From contig NZ_JAGVQR010000004.1 in the NCBI RefSeq assembly GCF_018275325.1, positions 620,001 through 684,000 of the forward strand: a stretch of DNA of 64,000 bases, given 5' to 3'. This document shows positions 51,789 to 60,971 of the stretch, piece by piece. The DNA is from Nocardioides palaemonis (lineage in GTDB: Bacteria; Actinomycetota; Actinomycetes; Propionibacteriales; Nocardioidaceae). How positions within the stretch are numbered: the first letter of the stretch is position 1; each line of letters opens with the position of its first letter. Position numbers and translations under genes: made by a program. The notes under the pieces are model-generated. The model made no database searches. It was not told where the DNA came from and worked only from the letters and a program-made list of their open reading frames with translations.

Positions 51789-51818
51789 AGTATACGGAGC
51801 GCCGGGCCCGGGACCGAA
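51789..51818 (-). promoter_or_regulatory. Promoter of tRNA-Thr
   Basis: Minus strand: TTCGGT (51818-51813), 18 bases, TATACT (51794-51789), about 36 bases before the mature tRNA 5' end. The -10 box is strong for this GC-rich genome. Confidence 0.5.
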
Positions 51819-51914
51819 TTCAGGCCGGGCTCACGGCCGGCCCGCGGGCCCGCAGGGGTGTGGTGGGGGTGACTAGGGTCGAGATGACTGTTCAGTCTTC
51901 AACGAGGAGGATCC

Positions 51915-52358
51915 ATGCCCACACGCTCCGCTCGTACCGCCTGGAACGGCGGCCTGCAGGACGGCTCCGGCCAGGTCGAGCTCACCAGCTCGGGCGTCGG
52001 GACCTACGACGTGTCGTTCCCCAAGCGCGCGGCCGAGGACGCCGGCGGGACCACCAGCCCCGAGGAGCTCATCGCCGCGGCGCACTCCTCCTGCTACGCC
52101 ATGCAGCTCTCCGCCCTGATCGCCGAGGCCGGCGGCACGCCGCAGGCCCTCGAGGTGACGGCCGACGTCTCGCTGGGCGAGGACAAGGAGGCCGGCGGGT
52201 TCAAGCTCACCGGCATCACGCTCACCGTGCGCGGTGAGGTCGAGGGCCTCGACGAGGCCGGCTTCAGGGACGCCGCCGAGAAGGCGAAGGCCGGCTGCCC
52301 GGTCAGCAAGGCGCTCACCGGCGTCGACATCACGCTCGACGCCGCGCTGGAGGGCTGA
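51915..52358 (+). CDS. osmC: OsmC-family peroxiredoxin
   Basis: 147 residues. The two catalytic Cys are C60 in AAAHSSCYAM and C128 in AKAGCPVSKAL, with the SPEELIAAAHSSC motif that defines OsmC. It reduces organic hydroperoxides through a thiol relay, probably with lipoyl or mycothiol-linked partners. AGGAGGATCC before the ATG is a strong ribosome-binding site. It is a single gene, facing away from tRNA-Thr. A palindromic repeat follows its stop. Confidence 0.93.
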   Translation: MPTRSARTAWNGGLQDGSGQVELTSSGVGTYDVSFPKRAAEDAGGTTSPEELIAAAHSSCYAMQLSALIAEAGGTPQALEVTADVSLGEDKEAGGFKLTGITLTVRGEVEGLDEAGFRDAAEKAKAGCPVSKALTGVDITLDAALEG

Positions 52359-52363
52359 GCCCC

Positions 52364-52420
52364 GTCGAAGTCCTGTCACGCGACCCGGTCTCGTGACAGG
52401 ACTTCGTCCTTCCTCGACCA
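52364..52420. repeat. REP-like palindromic repeat, copy 2
   Basis: CGAAGTCCTGTCACG (52366-52380) and CGTGACAGGACTTCG (52392-52406) form a 15-bp stem with an 11-base loop. The right side, from GACCCGGTC through CCTCGACCA, is nearly the same as the right half of the element at 41924-42004. It lies between the convergent osmC and hydrolase genes and could terminate both. Confidence 0.72.
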
Positions 52421-52427
52421 GCGGCCC

Positions 52428-53996
52428 TCAGCAGGTCGTGCCGTCGTCGGGGACCACCCCGTCGACGAGGTAGTCCTCGACCGTGGTGTCGATGCACTCG
52501 TTGCCGGAGTTGTAGGCGGTGTGGCCGTCGCCGTCGCGCTCGACCAGCACGCCGGAGTCGAGCTGGTCGGCCAGCGCGACCGCCCACTTCATCGGGGTCG
52601 CCGGGTCGCGGGTGGTGCCGAGCACGAGGATCGGCGCGGCGCCCTCGCCGCGGATCTCGATCGGGTCCTCGGTGGTCCGCGTCGTGCTGCCCCGGCACCC
52701 GGTGAGGCCCCAGGCGAAGACGTCGCCGAAGGTGGGCGACGCCTCCTCGAACTCCGCGATCTTCGACGGCACCCGGGCGAACGGGATCGAGGTCGGGTCG
52801 TCGAGGCAGTTGATCGCGTAGATCGCCTCCATCGAGTTGTTCTCGTAGGTCCCGTCGGCCTTGCGCGAGGCGTAGAGGTCGGAGAGCTCCATCAGCGCGG
52901 ACCCCTTGCCCTCCAGCGCGGAGGACAGCGCGGTGGAGAGCAGGAACCAGTAGTCGCGGTTGTAGAGCGGCGCCACGATCCCGTAGAACGCGTTGCCGAT
53001 CGCGAGCTCGCGGTCGCCGGCCGGGAGCGGCTGCTCCTCGACGTCGTCGAGGAATCCGCTGATCGTGGCCAGGCCCTCGTCGACCGTGTCGCCGAGGAAG
53101 CAGTTGTCGGTGGAGTCCAGGCAGTTCTGGACGTAGGCCCGCAGCGCCGTCTCGAAGCCGGCCGCCTGGTCGAGCGCCATCGTCTCGGCGTCGAGCGAGA
53201 CGTCGACGGCACCGTCGAGCACGAGGCGACCGACCCGCTCGGGGAACAACTCGGCATAGGTCGCGCCCAGCTTGGTGCCGTACGAGGCGCCCAGGTAGGT
53301 CAGCTTCTCCTCCCCCAGGGCTGCGCGCAGCACGTCCATGTCGCGCGCCGCCTCGATCGTCGACACGTGTGCGAGCAGCGGACCGGTGTTGGCCGCGCAC
53401 GCCGCCCCGAAGCCGAGGACGGACGCCCGGTAGTCGGCGACCTCCGCGGCGTCGTCCGGCGTCGGGTCGCCCGCGACGTAGGCGTCGAGCTCCTCGTCGC
53501 TCAGGCAGTCGACCGGCGTGGAGCGCCCGGTGCCGCGCGGGTCGAACCCGACCACGTCGTACGCGTCGAGCAGTGGTGCGCGGAAGACCAGCCCGGCCGC
53601 CGCAGCGTAGGTCGTGCCGGGGGCGCCGGGACCGCCCGGGTTGACCACCATCGAGCCGACCCGCGCGCCGCGTGCCGGGACGCGCAGCAGCGCGAGGTCG
53701 ATGGTGTCGCCGGTCGGGTCGGCGTAGTCGACCGGGACGGTGAGGGTGCCGCAGTCCTGCTCGTCGTTGCTCTCGCAGGGCTGCCAGTCGATCCGCTGGG
53801 AGTAGATCTCGGCCAGCGCGGGCGACGGTGGCTGCGTCACCGACGCCGGCGGCGGGGTGGTCGGGGAGGGCGTCGGCCGGGCGGCGGGCGCGTCGGAGGA
53901 GCCGTCGCCTCCGCCGCGGCCGAGCGAGAGCCCGAGGGCGAGGAACGCCGACAGGGCGAGGGCGAGGACCGCGACCAGCGCGACGACCTTCTTCAC
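52428..53996 (-). CDS. Alpha/beta hydrolase, tripeptidyl-aminopeptidase (TAP) family
   Basis: 522 residues. One N-terminal hydrophobic helix (VVALVAVLALALSAFLAL) anchors or exports it, followed by a Pro/Thr-rich spacer. The hydrolase domain has an oxyanion loop VVNPGGPGAPG, nucleophile Ser in YLGASYGTKLG, and catalytic His in DGDGHTAYNSG near the end, inside a TAP_C domain. Conserved Cys pairs suit an extracellular enzyme. It probably trims peptides from the N-terminus outside the cell. The GTG at 53996 overlaps the holB stop (GTGA); the longer frame is antisense to holB. Confidence 0.85.
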   Translation of the reverse strand: MKKVVALVAVLALALSAFLALGLSLGRGGGDGSSDAPAARPTPSPTTPPPASVTQPPSPALAEIYSQRIDWQPCESNDEQDCGTLTVPVDYADPTGDTIDLALLRVPARGARVGSMVVNPGGPGAPGTTYAAAAGLVFRAPLLDAYDVVGFDPRGTGRSTPVDCLSDEELDAYVAGDPTPDDAAEVADYRASVLGFGAACAANTGPLLAHVSTIEAARDMDVLRAALGEEKLTYLGASYGTKLGATYAELFPERVGRLVLDGAVDVSLDAETMALDQAAGFETALRAYVQNCLDSTDNCFLGDTVDEGLATISGFLDDVEEQPLPAGDRELAIGNAFYGIVAPLYNRDYWFLLSTALSSALEGKGSALMELSDLYASRKADGTYENNSMEAIYAINCLDDPTSIPFARVPSKIAEFEEASPTFGDVFAWGLTGCRGSTTRTTEDPIEIRGEGAAPILVLGTTRDPATPMKWAVALADQLDSGVLVERDGDGHTAYNSGNECIDTTVEDYLVDGVVPDDGTTC

Positions 53997-55150
53997 GAGC
54001 GACCTCCGGGCAGCCGCAGCGCGGTCGCCATCGACTCCAGCGCCAGCTGCGGCGGGACGTTGAACTCCAGCATCTGCTCGCGGGCGGCGAAGACCGCGTC
54101 GATCATCCGCAGCAGCTCCTCGGGCGAGGACGCGCGGGCGACGGACTCGACGTCGCCCCGGATCTCCTCGTTGACCAGGTCGCCGGGTGCGCCGACGCGC
54201 AGCGCGATCGCGTCGCGGTAGACCGAGACGAGGTCCATCAGCGCCCGGTCGATGACGTCGAGGACGCGTCGCCTGGCCTTCTGCTTCTGCAGCTTCTCCA
54301 GCGACGACAGCGCCGCCCGGTAGGCCCGGCTCGAGGTGTCCTTGCGCTCGCTGCCGAAGATCGACTGCAGCGACTCGAGCTCGCGACGCTCGGCCTGCTC
54401 GGTGATCGCGGCGGTCTCCTCCTTGGCGATCTCGGCGAGGCTCGTCGCCGCGGTCATCACGGCACCGATCGACGTGAGCCGGGCGGGCAACGAGACCACC
54501 TCGCGGCGCCGACGGCGGGCGTCCTCGTCGACGCAGAGCGCCCGCGCCCGGCCGATGTGGCCCTGGCTGGCCCGGGCAGCGAACGACGCGGTGGTGGGCT
54601 CGATGCCCTGGCGGACCAGGAAGTCGGTGACCTCGGGGGCGGTGGGGGTGGCGAGGGTGACGTGGCGCGAGCGCGACGCGATCGTCGGGAGCACGTCGGC
54701 GCGTGTCGGCGCGCAGAGCAGCCACAGCGTGCGGGGCGTGGGCTCCTCGATCGCCTTGAGCAGCGCGTTGCCGGTGCGGGGGTTCTCCGGCGTGCCGAGC
54801 CGGTCGGCGTCCTCGACCAGGATGATCTGCCAGCGCCCGATCGAGGGGAACTTGGCCGACGCCTGCACCAGCTCGCGCATGTCGTCGACGTAGAGCACGG
54901 TGGTCTCGGAGCGGACCAGCGTCACGTCGGGGTGGGAGCCGCTGGTGACGAGGCGGCACGCCTCGCACGCACCGCAGCCGGTGCCGTGCTCGCACTGCAG
55001 GGCCGCGGCGAAGGCGCGCGCGACGTTGGAGCGACCCGAGCCGGGCGGACCGGTGAACAGCCAGGCGTGCGTCATGCCGTGGCCGGCGACGGCCTGCTGG
55101 AGCAGGTCGATGACCGGGCGCTGGCCGACGAGGTCCTCCCAGACGGTCAC
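53993..55150 (-). CDS. holB: DNA polymerase III subunit delta'
   Basis: 385 residues of the clamp-loader AAA+ family. The P-loop reads GPPGSGRSN (Arg in place of the usual Lys, a change seen in delta' subunits that do not hydrolyse ATP). A zinc-binding CEHGTGCGACEAC follows at about residue 53, then ILVEDADRLG (Walker B-like), LKAIEEPTPRTLWLLC and SRSRH (sensor/arginine region). It forms part of the replicative clamp loader. The GTG at 55150 overlaps the tmk stop. The tmk-holB pair is a common conserved arrangement. Confidence 0.9.
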   Translation of the reverse strand: MTVWEDLVGQRPVIDLLQQAVAGHGMTHAWLFTGPPGSGRSNVARAFAAALQCEHGTGCGACEACRLVTSGSHPDVTLVRSETTVLYVDDMRELVQASAKFPSIGRWQIILVEDADRLGTPENPRTGNALLKAIEEPTPRTLWLLCAPTRADVLPTIASRSRHVTLATPTAPEVTDFLVRQGIEPTTASFAARASQGHIGRARALCVDEDARRRRREVVSLPARLTSIGAVMTAATSLAEIAKEETAAITEQAERRELESLQSIFGSERKDTSSRAYRAALSSLEKLQKQKARRRVLDVIDRALMDLVSVYRDAIALRVGAPGDLVNEEIRGDVESVARASSPEELLRMIDAVFAAREQMLEFNVPPQLALESMATALRLPGGRS

Positions 55151-55785
55151 GCGCGGCCCATGCTCTGCTCGACCCGCGTCCGGACGGCGGCCGCGATCTC
55201 GTCGATCGGGGCGCGCGCGTCGAGGACGAGGTAGTGGTCGGGGTCGGCGGCCGCGAGGTCGAGGAAGCCCTGCCGGACCCGCTGGTGGAACTCCAGGGAC
55301 TGCCCCTCGATCCGGTCGCGCTCCTCGAAGCGCCCCAGCCCGGTCTCGGGCTCGAGGTCGAGCACGACGGTGAGGTGGGGGCGCAGGTCCCCGGTGGCCC
55401 ACCGGGCGACCGCCTCGACCTCCGCGACGGCGAGCGTGCGGCCGGCGCCCTGGTAGGCCAGCGTCGAGTCGACGTACCGGTCGGTGATGACCACCTCGCC
55501 GCGGGCGAGGGCCGGCAGCACCACGTGGTCGACGTGCTCGGCCTTGTCGGCGGCGTAGAGCAGTGCCTCGGTGCGGTCGGAGAGGTCGCCGGTGGCCGGG
55601 TCGAGCACGATCCGGCGCAGCTCCTTGCCGACGGCGGTGTCGCCGGGCTCGAAGGTGAGCAGGACGGTCTCGCCGCGCTCGACGAGCCAGTCGCGCAGCA
55701 GGCGCGACTGGGTCGACTTGCCGGCGCCCTCGCCGCCCTCGAAGCAGACGAAGAGCCCGCGGTCGGAAAACACCCCTGGGTTCAC
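55147..55785 (-). CDS. tmk: Thymidylate kinase
   Basis: 212 residues. P-loop FEGGEGAGKSTQ (about residues 15-26), then DRYVDSTLAYQGAGR, the DR-Y motif that holds dTMP, and LVLDLEPETGLGRFEERDRIE with the LID Arg residues. It phosphorylates dTMP to dTDP for DNA synthesis. The GTG at 55785 gives the expected N-terminus; a second GTG four codons later is an alternative. It is followed by holB through GTGA overlap. Confidence 0.92.
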   Translation of the reverse strand: MNPGVFSDRGLFVCFEGGEGAGKSTQSRLLRDWLVERGETVLLTFEPGDTAVGKELRRIVLDPATGDLSDRTEALLYAADKAEHVDHVVLPALARGEVVITDRYVDSTLAYQGAGRTLAVAEVEAVARWATGDLRPHLTVVLDLEPETGLGRFEERDRIEGQSLEFHQRVRQGFLDLAAADPDHYLVLDARAPIDEIAAAVRTRVEQSMGRA

Positions 55786-55823
55786 GCGGACACCCTACGG
55801 GCGCGGTGGGACAGGGGCGCTGG

Positions 55824-57239
55824 TCAGGACCGGCGGACCTTGATCGTCCGCTTCGCCAGCACCTTCTTCGACCCCTTCGCCGTGAGCTCGACGCGGACCT
55901 TCACGACCTTCCCGGGACGCAGTCGCTTCAGGCCCTTCTTCGACAGCGCCACCGTGACCTTGGCCTTCTTGCCCGGCTTCACGGCGTACGCCCTGGCCTT
56001 CCCCAGGCTCTTGCCGCCCCTGGCCAGCTCGAGACCGACGCGTCCGCGGCAGCCTCCGGCGGTGCCCTTCGGGCACTTCACGGGGACGACGACCTTGCCG
56101 CGCCGGACCGGGGTGACGCCCTTGACCTTCGGGATCGTGCCGACCGACGCAGCGCCCGGCGAGGGCGGCTCGGTCGTGCCGGGCGCGATCATCGTGACCC
56201 CGTCGCCGAGGTCGATGTTGGTCGTCGCGAGCTGGTCGGTGGTGACCCGGACGATCGCGTTGTTCTTCGCGTCGGTGAACCAGATCGCGCCGTCGGCGGC
56301 GAACGTCAGCGAGGTCGGCTCGTAGTTGCCGACGGACGCGATCGCGCCGACCCCGCCCGCCGAGATGTGGCCGATGCCCGGGGCCGCGCCGGCGTTGGTG
56401 AACCACATCTGGCCGTCGGGGCCCTTCACGAGGTCCTGCGGTGCGGTGCGCGAGCCGGTCTTCCAGATCTGCGTCGCCCCGCTCGCGGCGTCGAGGTAGC
56501 CGACGGAGCCGCTGCTGGGGCTGGTGAAGATGGTGCCGCTGCTGCTGCGGGTGAACCAGATCGACCCGACCGGTCCCGCCGCCAGCGCGTTGGGGTACGT
56601 CGCGTCGCTCGGCAGCGGGTAGGTGGTGCCGCTGTTGGCGTCGGGGCCGACCTTGACGACCGTGTCCAAGCCGCCGCCCTGGCACCACATCGTCCCGTCC
56701 GCGGCCTCGCCCAGCACGTCCTCGCACTCGGGAGCGTTGGCGGTCCAGCTGTAGGGCTGGCCCGGCACGATCCGGACGATCCCGGATTCGTCGTAGTTCA
56801 TGGTGATCCAGGCGGCGCCGTCCGGCCCGACGCGGACCGCACCTCCGTACGGGTAGGCGCCGAGCCCGTAGCCGGTGGCGTTGCCGGTGGTGGGGTCGAT
56901 GCTTGCGGCCTTCCAGCCCGAGTCGTAGACGACCCAAACCTTGCCGTCGGGCGCGACGTCGAGGTCCATCACCCGGCTGTCGTCAGTGGTCTGGGCACCG
57001 AGGCCGTACTCGGTGATCTGTCCACCGGGCGTGATCCGGCCGATCTTGTTGGTGTCCTCCTCGACGAACCACATGGTGCCGTCGGGCGCCGTGGTGATCC
57101 GTCCGAGCCCGGCACTGCTGGTCGGGACCGGGTAGACGGTGACCGCGGCCTGCGCTGGCGAGGTGGTGGTGAGGACCAGCAGCGGGCTGGCGAGGAGCAC
57201 CAGCGCAGCGGTGCGGGCGGTCAGGGCAGTGGCGGCCAT
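55824..57239 (-). CDS. Secreted beta-propeller protein, streptogramin-lyase-like
   Basis: 471 residues. A signal peptide (LVLLASPLLVLTTTSPAQA, cleavage after AQA at about residue 32) precedes a seven-bladed propeller of WFVEEDTNKIGRITPGG and IWFTDAKNNAIVRV type repeats, as in virginiamycin B lyase relatives. The last 120 residues form a Lys/Arg-rich Ig-like domain ending RTIKVRRS, perhaps binding cell wall. It is probably exported and structural or carbohydrate-binding. Antibiotic lyase activity is not supported by any clear active-site set here. Confidence 0.78.
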   Translation of the reverse strand: MAATALTARTAALVLLASPLLVLTTTSPAQAAVTVYPVPTSSAGLGRITTAPDGTMWFVEEDTNKIGRITPGGQITEYGLGAQTTDDSRVMDLDVAPDGKVWVVYDSGWKAASIDPTTGNATGYGLGAYPYGGAVRVGPDGAAWITMNYDESGIVRIVPGQPYSWTANAPECEDVLGEAADGTMWCQGGGLDTVVKVGPDANSGTTYPLPSDATYPNALAAGPVGSIWFTRSSSGTIFTSPSSGSVGYLDAASGATQIWKTGSRTAPQDLVKGPDGQMWFTNAGAAPGIGHISAGGVGAIASVGNYEPTSLTFAADGAIWFTDAKNNAIVRVTTDQLATTNIDLGDGVTMIAPGTTEPPSPGAASVGTIPKVKGVTPVRRGKVVVPVKCPKGTAGGCRGRVGLELARGGKSLGKARAYAVKPGKKAKVTVALSKKGLKRLRPGKVVKVRVELTAKGSKKVLAKRTIKVRRS

Positions 57240-57361
57240 CAGGTCGTCGCTCTCTTCCGCGGCGGCGCGATCCCCCCATGGTCACGCGTCCCGCCGTGGT
57301 GTCCACCTAACCAACTCCGGCCCGGTTCAAACACCGACCGAGGGATGAAACCGGTCAGCGC

Positions 57362-58065
57362 TCAGCCGGCCCGGCCGCCGCCGAACAGGACCAGCGCGAG
57401 CAGGAGAGCCCACCCACCGGTGAGGCGTCGACGGCCGGGGCGCGGGCGCGGCATGCCGAGCGGTCCGCCGAGGACGACGAACGCCAGCGCGCCCACCGGC
57501 CCCCGAGCACCACGAGCCAGCCCCACGCCCAGCGGGTCGCGCGCCAGGGCGCCGGCGCACCGACGAGGACGAGGAAGGTGGCGAACCAGACCGCGAGGTA
57601 CGCCCCCACGAAGGGACCGGGGGCTCGCCATTCCCGACCGGTCCAGGAGAACGAGGTCGCCGACGGGTGGCCGACCTGCTGCTCGACGCGCGCTCCCAGG
57701 TCCTCCAGGTACGCCACCGGGTCGCCGTAGATCCTGTTGCCTCGCGCGGGCGCCGCGGAGAGCCGGGGCCGCACCACGGCGTCGGCGTACCGCCGGATCC
57801 CGTGGTCGCGCCACGACAGCGTGACCGGGATGCGGGCGCCGGCGTCGTGGTCGGGCTGGAGCAGCACCACGTCGACCACCGACCCGTCCCGGACACCGCG
57901 CTCGAGGTCACCGAGGGTCCGCTGCTCCTGGGCCACGAAGAGCGCGGCCGTCAGCACCGCGAACCACGCCACGACGAGCGCGAGGCCGGTCAGCCGCCAG
58001 CGCCGGTCGAGCCACTCGTCGCGCCCGGACGCCGACGGAGCCGGCAGCGTGGTGGTGACCTCCAT
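57362..58065 (-). pseudogene. Unknown membrane protein with one-base frameshift
   Basis: Two overlapping frames merge near 57500-57504 to give about 234 residues. The first part reads MEVTTTLP, a membrane helix (GLALVVAWFAVLTAALFVA), a soluble domain with VVLLQPDHDAGARIPVTLSWRDHG, and a second helix (GAYLAVWFATFLVLVG). After the break the frame continues as GPVGALAFVVLGGPLGM and WALLLALVLFGGG, two more helices. The coding strand has five G where six would restore the frame. No family is recognised. Probably an intact gene with a sequence error. Confidence 0.6.
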
Positions 58066-58146
58066 GGCCAGAGGATAGGGCTCCGTACGAGCGGCCGACA
58101 GTGGAGCGTGCGGCCCGACCTACCGGCCCGGCACTCCACCCTCGGG

Positions 58147-60867
58147 TCAGGACTTCTTGGCCGCCGTCTTCTTCGTCGTCTTCTTGGCGGCCGTCTTCTT
58201 CGCCGTGGTCTTCTTGGCAGCCGTCTTCTTGGCCGCCGTCTTCTTCGCAGGAGCCTTCTTCGCGCCCTTCTTGGCCGCCTTCTTCGCCGGGCCGCGCTCA
58301 CGCCGCTCGGCGAGCAGCTCGGCAGCACGCTCGAGGGTGATCGACTCGACGGTGTCGTCCTTGCGCAGCGTGGCGTTGTACTCGCCGTCGGTGACGTACT
58401 CGCCGAAGCGGCCGGCCTTCACGATGACCGGCTGGCCCGAGACCGGGTCGTTGCCGAGCTCCTTGAGCGGCGGGGTGGCCGCGCCGCGGCCGCGCTGCTT
58501 GGGCTGGGCGTAGATCGCCTTGGCCTGGTCGAGGGTGATGTCGAAGATCTGGTCCTCCGACGTCAGGCTGCGCGAGTCGGTGCCCTTCTTCAGGTACGGC
58601 CCGTAGCGGCCGTTCTGGGCGGTGATCTCGGTGCCGTCCTCGTCGGTGCCGACGATCCGCGGCAGGTCGAGCAGCCGGACCGCCTGCTCGAGCGTCACGG
58701 TGTCGAGGGTCATCGACTTGAAGAGCGAGCCGGTGCGGGGCTTGGCGCTCTTGGGCGCGTCCTCGGGCAGCACCTCGGTGACGTAGGGGCCGAAGCGGCC
58801 GTTCTTCGCGACGATCTGCAGGCCGGTGTCGGGGTGCTCGCCGATCACCTGCTCCTCGCCGGCCGGGTTGGCGAGCAGCTCCTTGGCCTTGGCCACGGTG
58901 AGCTCGTCGGGCGGCAGGTCGTCGGGGACGTTGGCGCGCACGGGCGCGGCGTCACCGCCGTCGGGACCGGGGCCCTCGACGTACGGCCCGTAGCGGCCGA
59001 CCCGCAGGTCGATGCCCTCCCCGATCGGGAAGGTGGCCATCTCCTTGGCGTCGATGTCGCCGAGCTCGGTGACGAGGGTCTTGAGCCCGATGACGTCGCC
59101 GCCGCCGTAGTAGAACTCGCCGAGCTCGGTGACCCGGTCGCGGCGACCGCCGGCGATGTCGTCGAGGACGTCCTCCATCGACGCGGTGAACTCGTAGGAC
59201 ACCTGGCGCGGGAAGTGGTCCTCGAGCAGGCGCACGACCGAGAAGGCCAGCCACGCCGGCACCAGGGCGGTGCCCTTCTTGTAGACGTAGCCGCGGTTGA
59301 GGATCGTGCCGATGATCGAGGCGTAGGTCGACGGGCGACCGATCTCGCGGTCCTCGAGCTCCTTGATCAGCGTGGCCTCGGTGTAGCGGGCCGGCGGCTT
59401 GGTCTCGTGGCCCTCCGGCGACAGCGTGGCGGCGGAGACGGCGGCGCCCTCGGTGAGGTTGGGCAGGCGGGTCTCGGCGTCGTCGCGGCGCTTGGAGGCG
59501 TCGTCGATGTCCTCGACGTAGGCCTTGAGGAAGCCGTGGAAGGTGATCGTGCGGCCGCTGGCGCTGAACACCACGTCGCGGCCGTCGGCGGCGGCGCCGC
59601 CGAGGCGGATCGTCACCGAGTTGCCGGTGGCGTCCTTCATCTGGGAGGCGACGGTGCGCATCCAGATCAGCTCGTAGAGGCGGAACTGCTCGCCCGACAG
59701 GCCGGTCTGGGCGGGCGTGCGGAAGGTGTCGCCGGCGGGGCGGATCGCCTCGTGCGCCTCCTGGGCGTTCTTGACCTTGGAGGTGTAGGTGCGCGGGGAG
59801 TCGGGGAGGTACTCCGCGCCGTAGAGCTCGCGGACCTGGTCGCGGGCCGCGCCGACCGCCGCGCCCGACAGGGTCGTGGAGTCGGTACGCATGTAGGTGA
59901 TGTAGCCGTTCTCGTAGAGGCGCTGCGCGACCGACATGGTCACGCTGGCGCTCATCCCGAGCTTGCGCGAGGCCTCCTGCTGGAGGGTGGTCGTGCGGAA
60001 CGGCGGGTAGGGCGAGCGGCGGTAGGGCTTGGACTCGACCGAGCGGACGGCGTACGACGTGTCGGCGAGGCCGGTGGCGAGCGCCTCGGCGTCGGCACGG
60101 CTGAGGTGGACCCGCTCGGCGCGACCCTTGAGCTCACCGGTGTTGTCGAAGTCGGCGCCGCGGGCGACCCGGACGTCGTCGACGCTGTAGAGCTTGGCGG
60201 GGAACATCCGCGGGTCGTGGCCGGTGCCGGCGTCGAAGGTGGCGTCGAGGTCCCAGTAGGAGGCGACCTTGAACTTCATCCGCTCGCGCTCGCGGTCGAC
60301 GACGAGGCGGGTCGCCACCGACTGCACGCGGCCGGCGGACAGGCCGGACATGACCTTCTTCCACAGCACCGGGGAGACCTCGTAGCCGTAGAGGCGGTCG
60401 AGGATGCGGCGCGCCTCCTGGGCCTCGACGAGGTCGTCGTTGATCTCGCGCGGGTTCTCGACCGCGGCCAGGATCGCGGGCTTGGTGATCTCGTGGAAGA
60501 CCATCCGGTGGACCGGCAGGCCCTTCGGCGGCTTGAGCTCGTCGAGCAGGTGCCACGCGATGGCCTCGCCCTCGCGGTCCTCATCGGTGGCGAGGTAGAG
60601 GGCGTCGGCGTCCTTGACCAGCTTCTTCAGCTTGGAGATGTGGCTCTTCTTGTCGCGGGGCACGACGTAGTAGGGCTCGAAGCCGTTGTCGACGTCGACC
60701 GCGAGGCGGCCCCACGGCTTGTCCTTGATCTTGGCCGGGGTGTCCGCCGCGTTGTTCGGGAGGTCACGGATGTGACCGATCGAGGACTCGACGACGTAGT
60801 CCTTGCCGAGGTAGCCGCCGATGGTGCGGGCCTTGGCAGGCGACTCGACGATGACGAGCTTTGCCAC
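58147..60867 (-). CDS. topA: DNA topoisomerase I
   Basis: 906 residues of type IA topoisomerase. The N-terminal TOPRIM domain has LVIVESPAKARTIGGYLG and ATDEDREGEAIAWHL; the catalytic Tyr is in GYITYMRTDSTTLS (about residue 322). Several C-terminal repeats with FGPYV/RYGPYL motifs replace zinc fingers, and a Lys/Ala/Thr-rich tail (AKKTAAKKT repeats) ends the protein, as in actinobacteria, where it raises processivity. It relaxes negative supercoils. GTG at 60867 is chosen from the start of the fold; GTG 60876 is an alternative. Confidence 0.95.
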   Translation of the reverse strand: MAKLVIVESPAKARTIGGYLGKDYVVESSIGHIRDLPNNAADTPAKIKDKPWGRLAVDVDNGFEPYYVVPRDKKSHISKLKKLVKDADALYLATDEDREGEAIAWHLLDELKPPKGLPVHRMVFHEITKPAILAAVENPREINDDLVEAQEARRILDRLYGYEVSPVLWKKVMSGLSAGRVQSVATRLVVDRERERMKFKVASYWDLDATFDAGTGHDPRMFPAKLYSVDDVRVARGADFDNTGELKGRAERVHLSRADAEALATGLADTSYAVRSVESKPYRRSPYPPFRTTTLQQEASRKLGMSASVTMSVAQRLYENGYITYMRTDSTTLSGAAVGAARDQVRELYGAEYLPDSPRTYTSKVKNAQEAHEAIRPAGDTFRTPAQTGLSGEQFRLYELIWMRTVASQMKDATGNSVTIRLGGAAADGRDVVFSASGRTITFHGFLKAYVEDIDDASKRRDDAETRLPNLTEGAAVSAATLSPEGHETKPPARYTEATLIKELEDREIGRPSTYASIIGTILNRGYVYKKGTALVPAWLAFSVVRLLEDHFPRQVSYEFTASMEDVLDDIAGGRRDRVTELGEFYYGGGDVIGLKTLVTELGDIDAKEMATFPIGEGIDLRVGRYGPYVEGPGPDGGDAAPVRANVPDDLPPDELTVAKAKELLANPAGEEQVIGEHPDTGLQIVAKNGRFGPYVTEVLPEDAPKSAKPRTGSLFKSMTLDTVTLEQAVRLLDLPRIVGTDEDGTEITAQNGRYGPYLKKGTDSRSLTSEDQIFDITLDQAKAIYAQPKQRGRGAATPPLKELGNDPVSGQPVIVKAGRFGEYVTDGEYNATLRKDDTVESITLERAAELLAERRERGPAKKAAKKGAKKAPAKKTAAKKTAAKKTTAKKTAAKKTTKKTAAKKS

Positions 60868-60971
60868 TTCTTTCACTGCTCCCTCTTGGTGCTGGCCGAG
60901 ATGGGCTCGGCGCGGCAACGGTAGCGCCACATCGCCAGATGACCACCCCGGGCCGTCCACAGGGCTGCCGG

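Noticed and set aside
55824-57239. Virginiamycin B lyase resistance gene
   Set aside because: The fold repeats match but the signal peptide, basic tail and lack of an evident active-site set argue against antibiotic cleavage.
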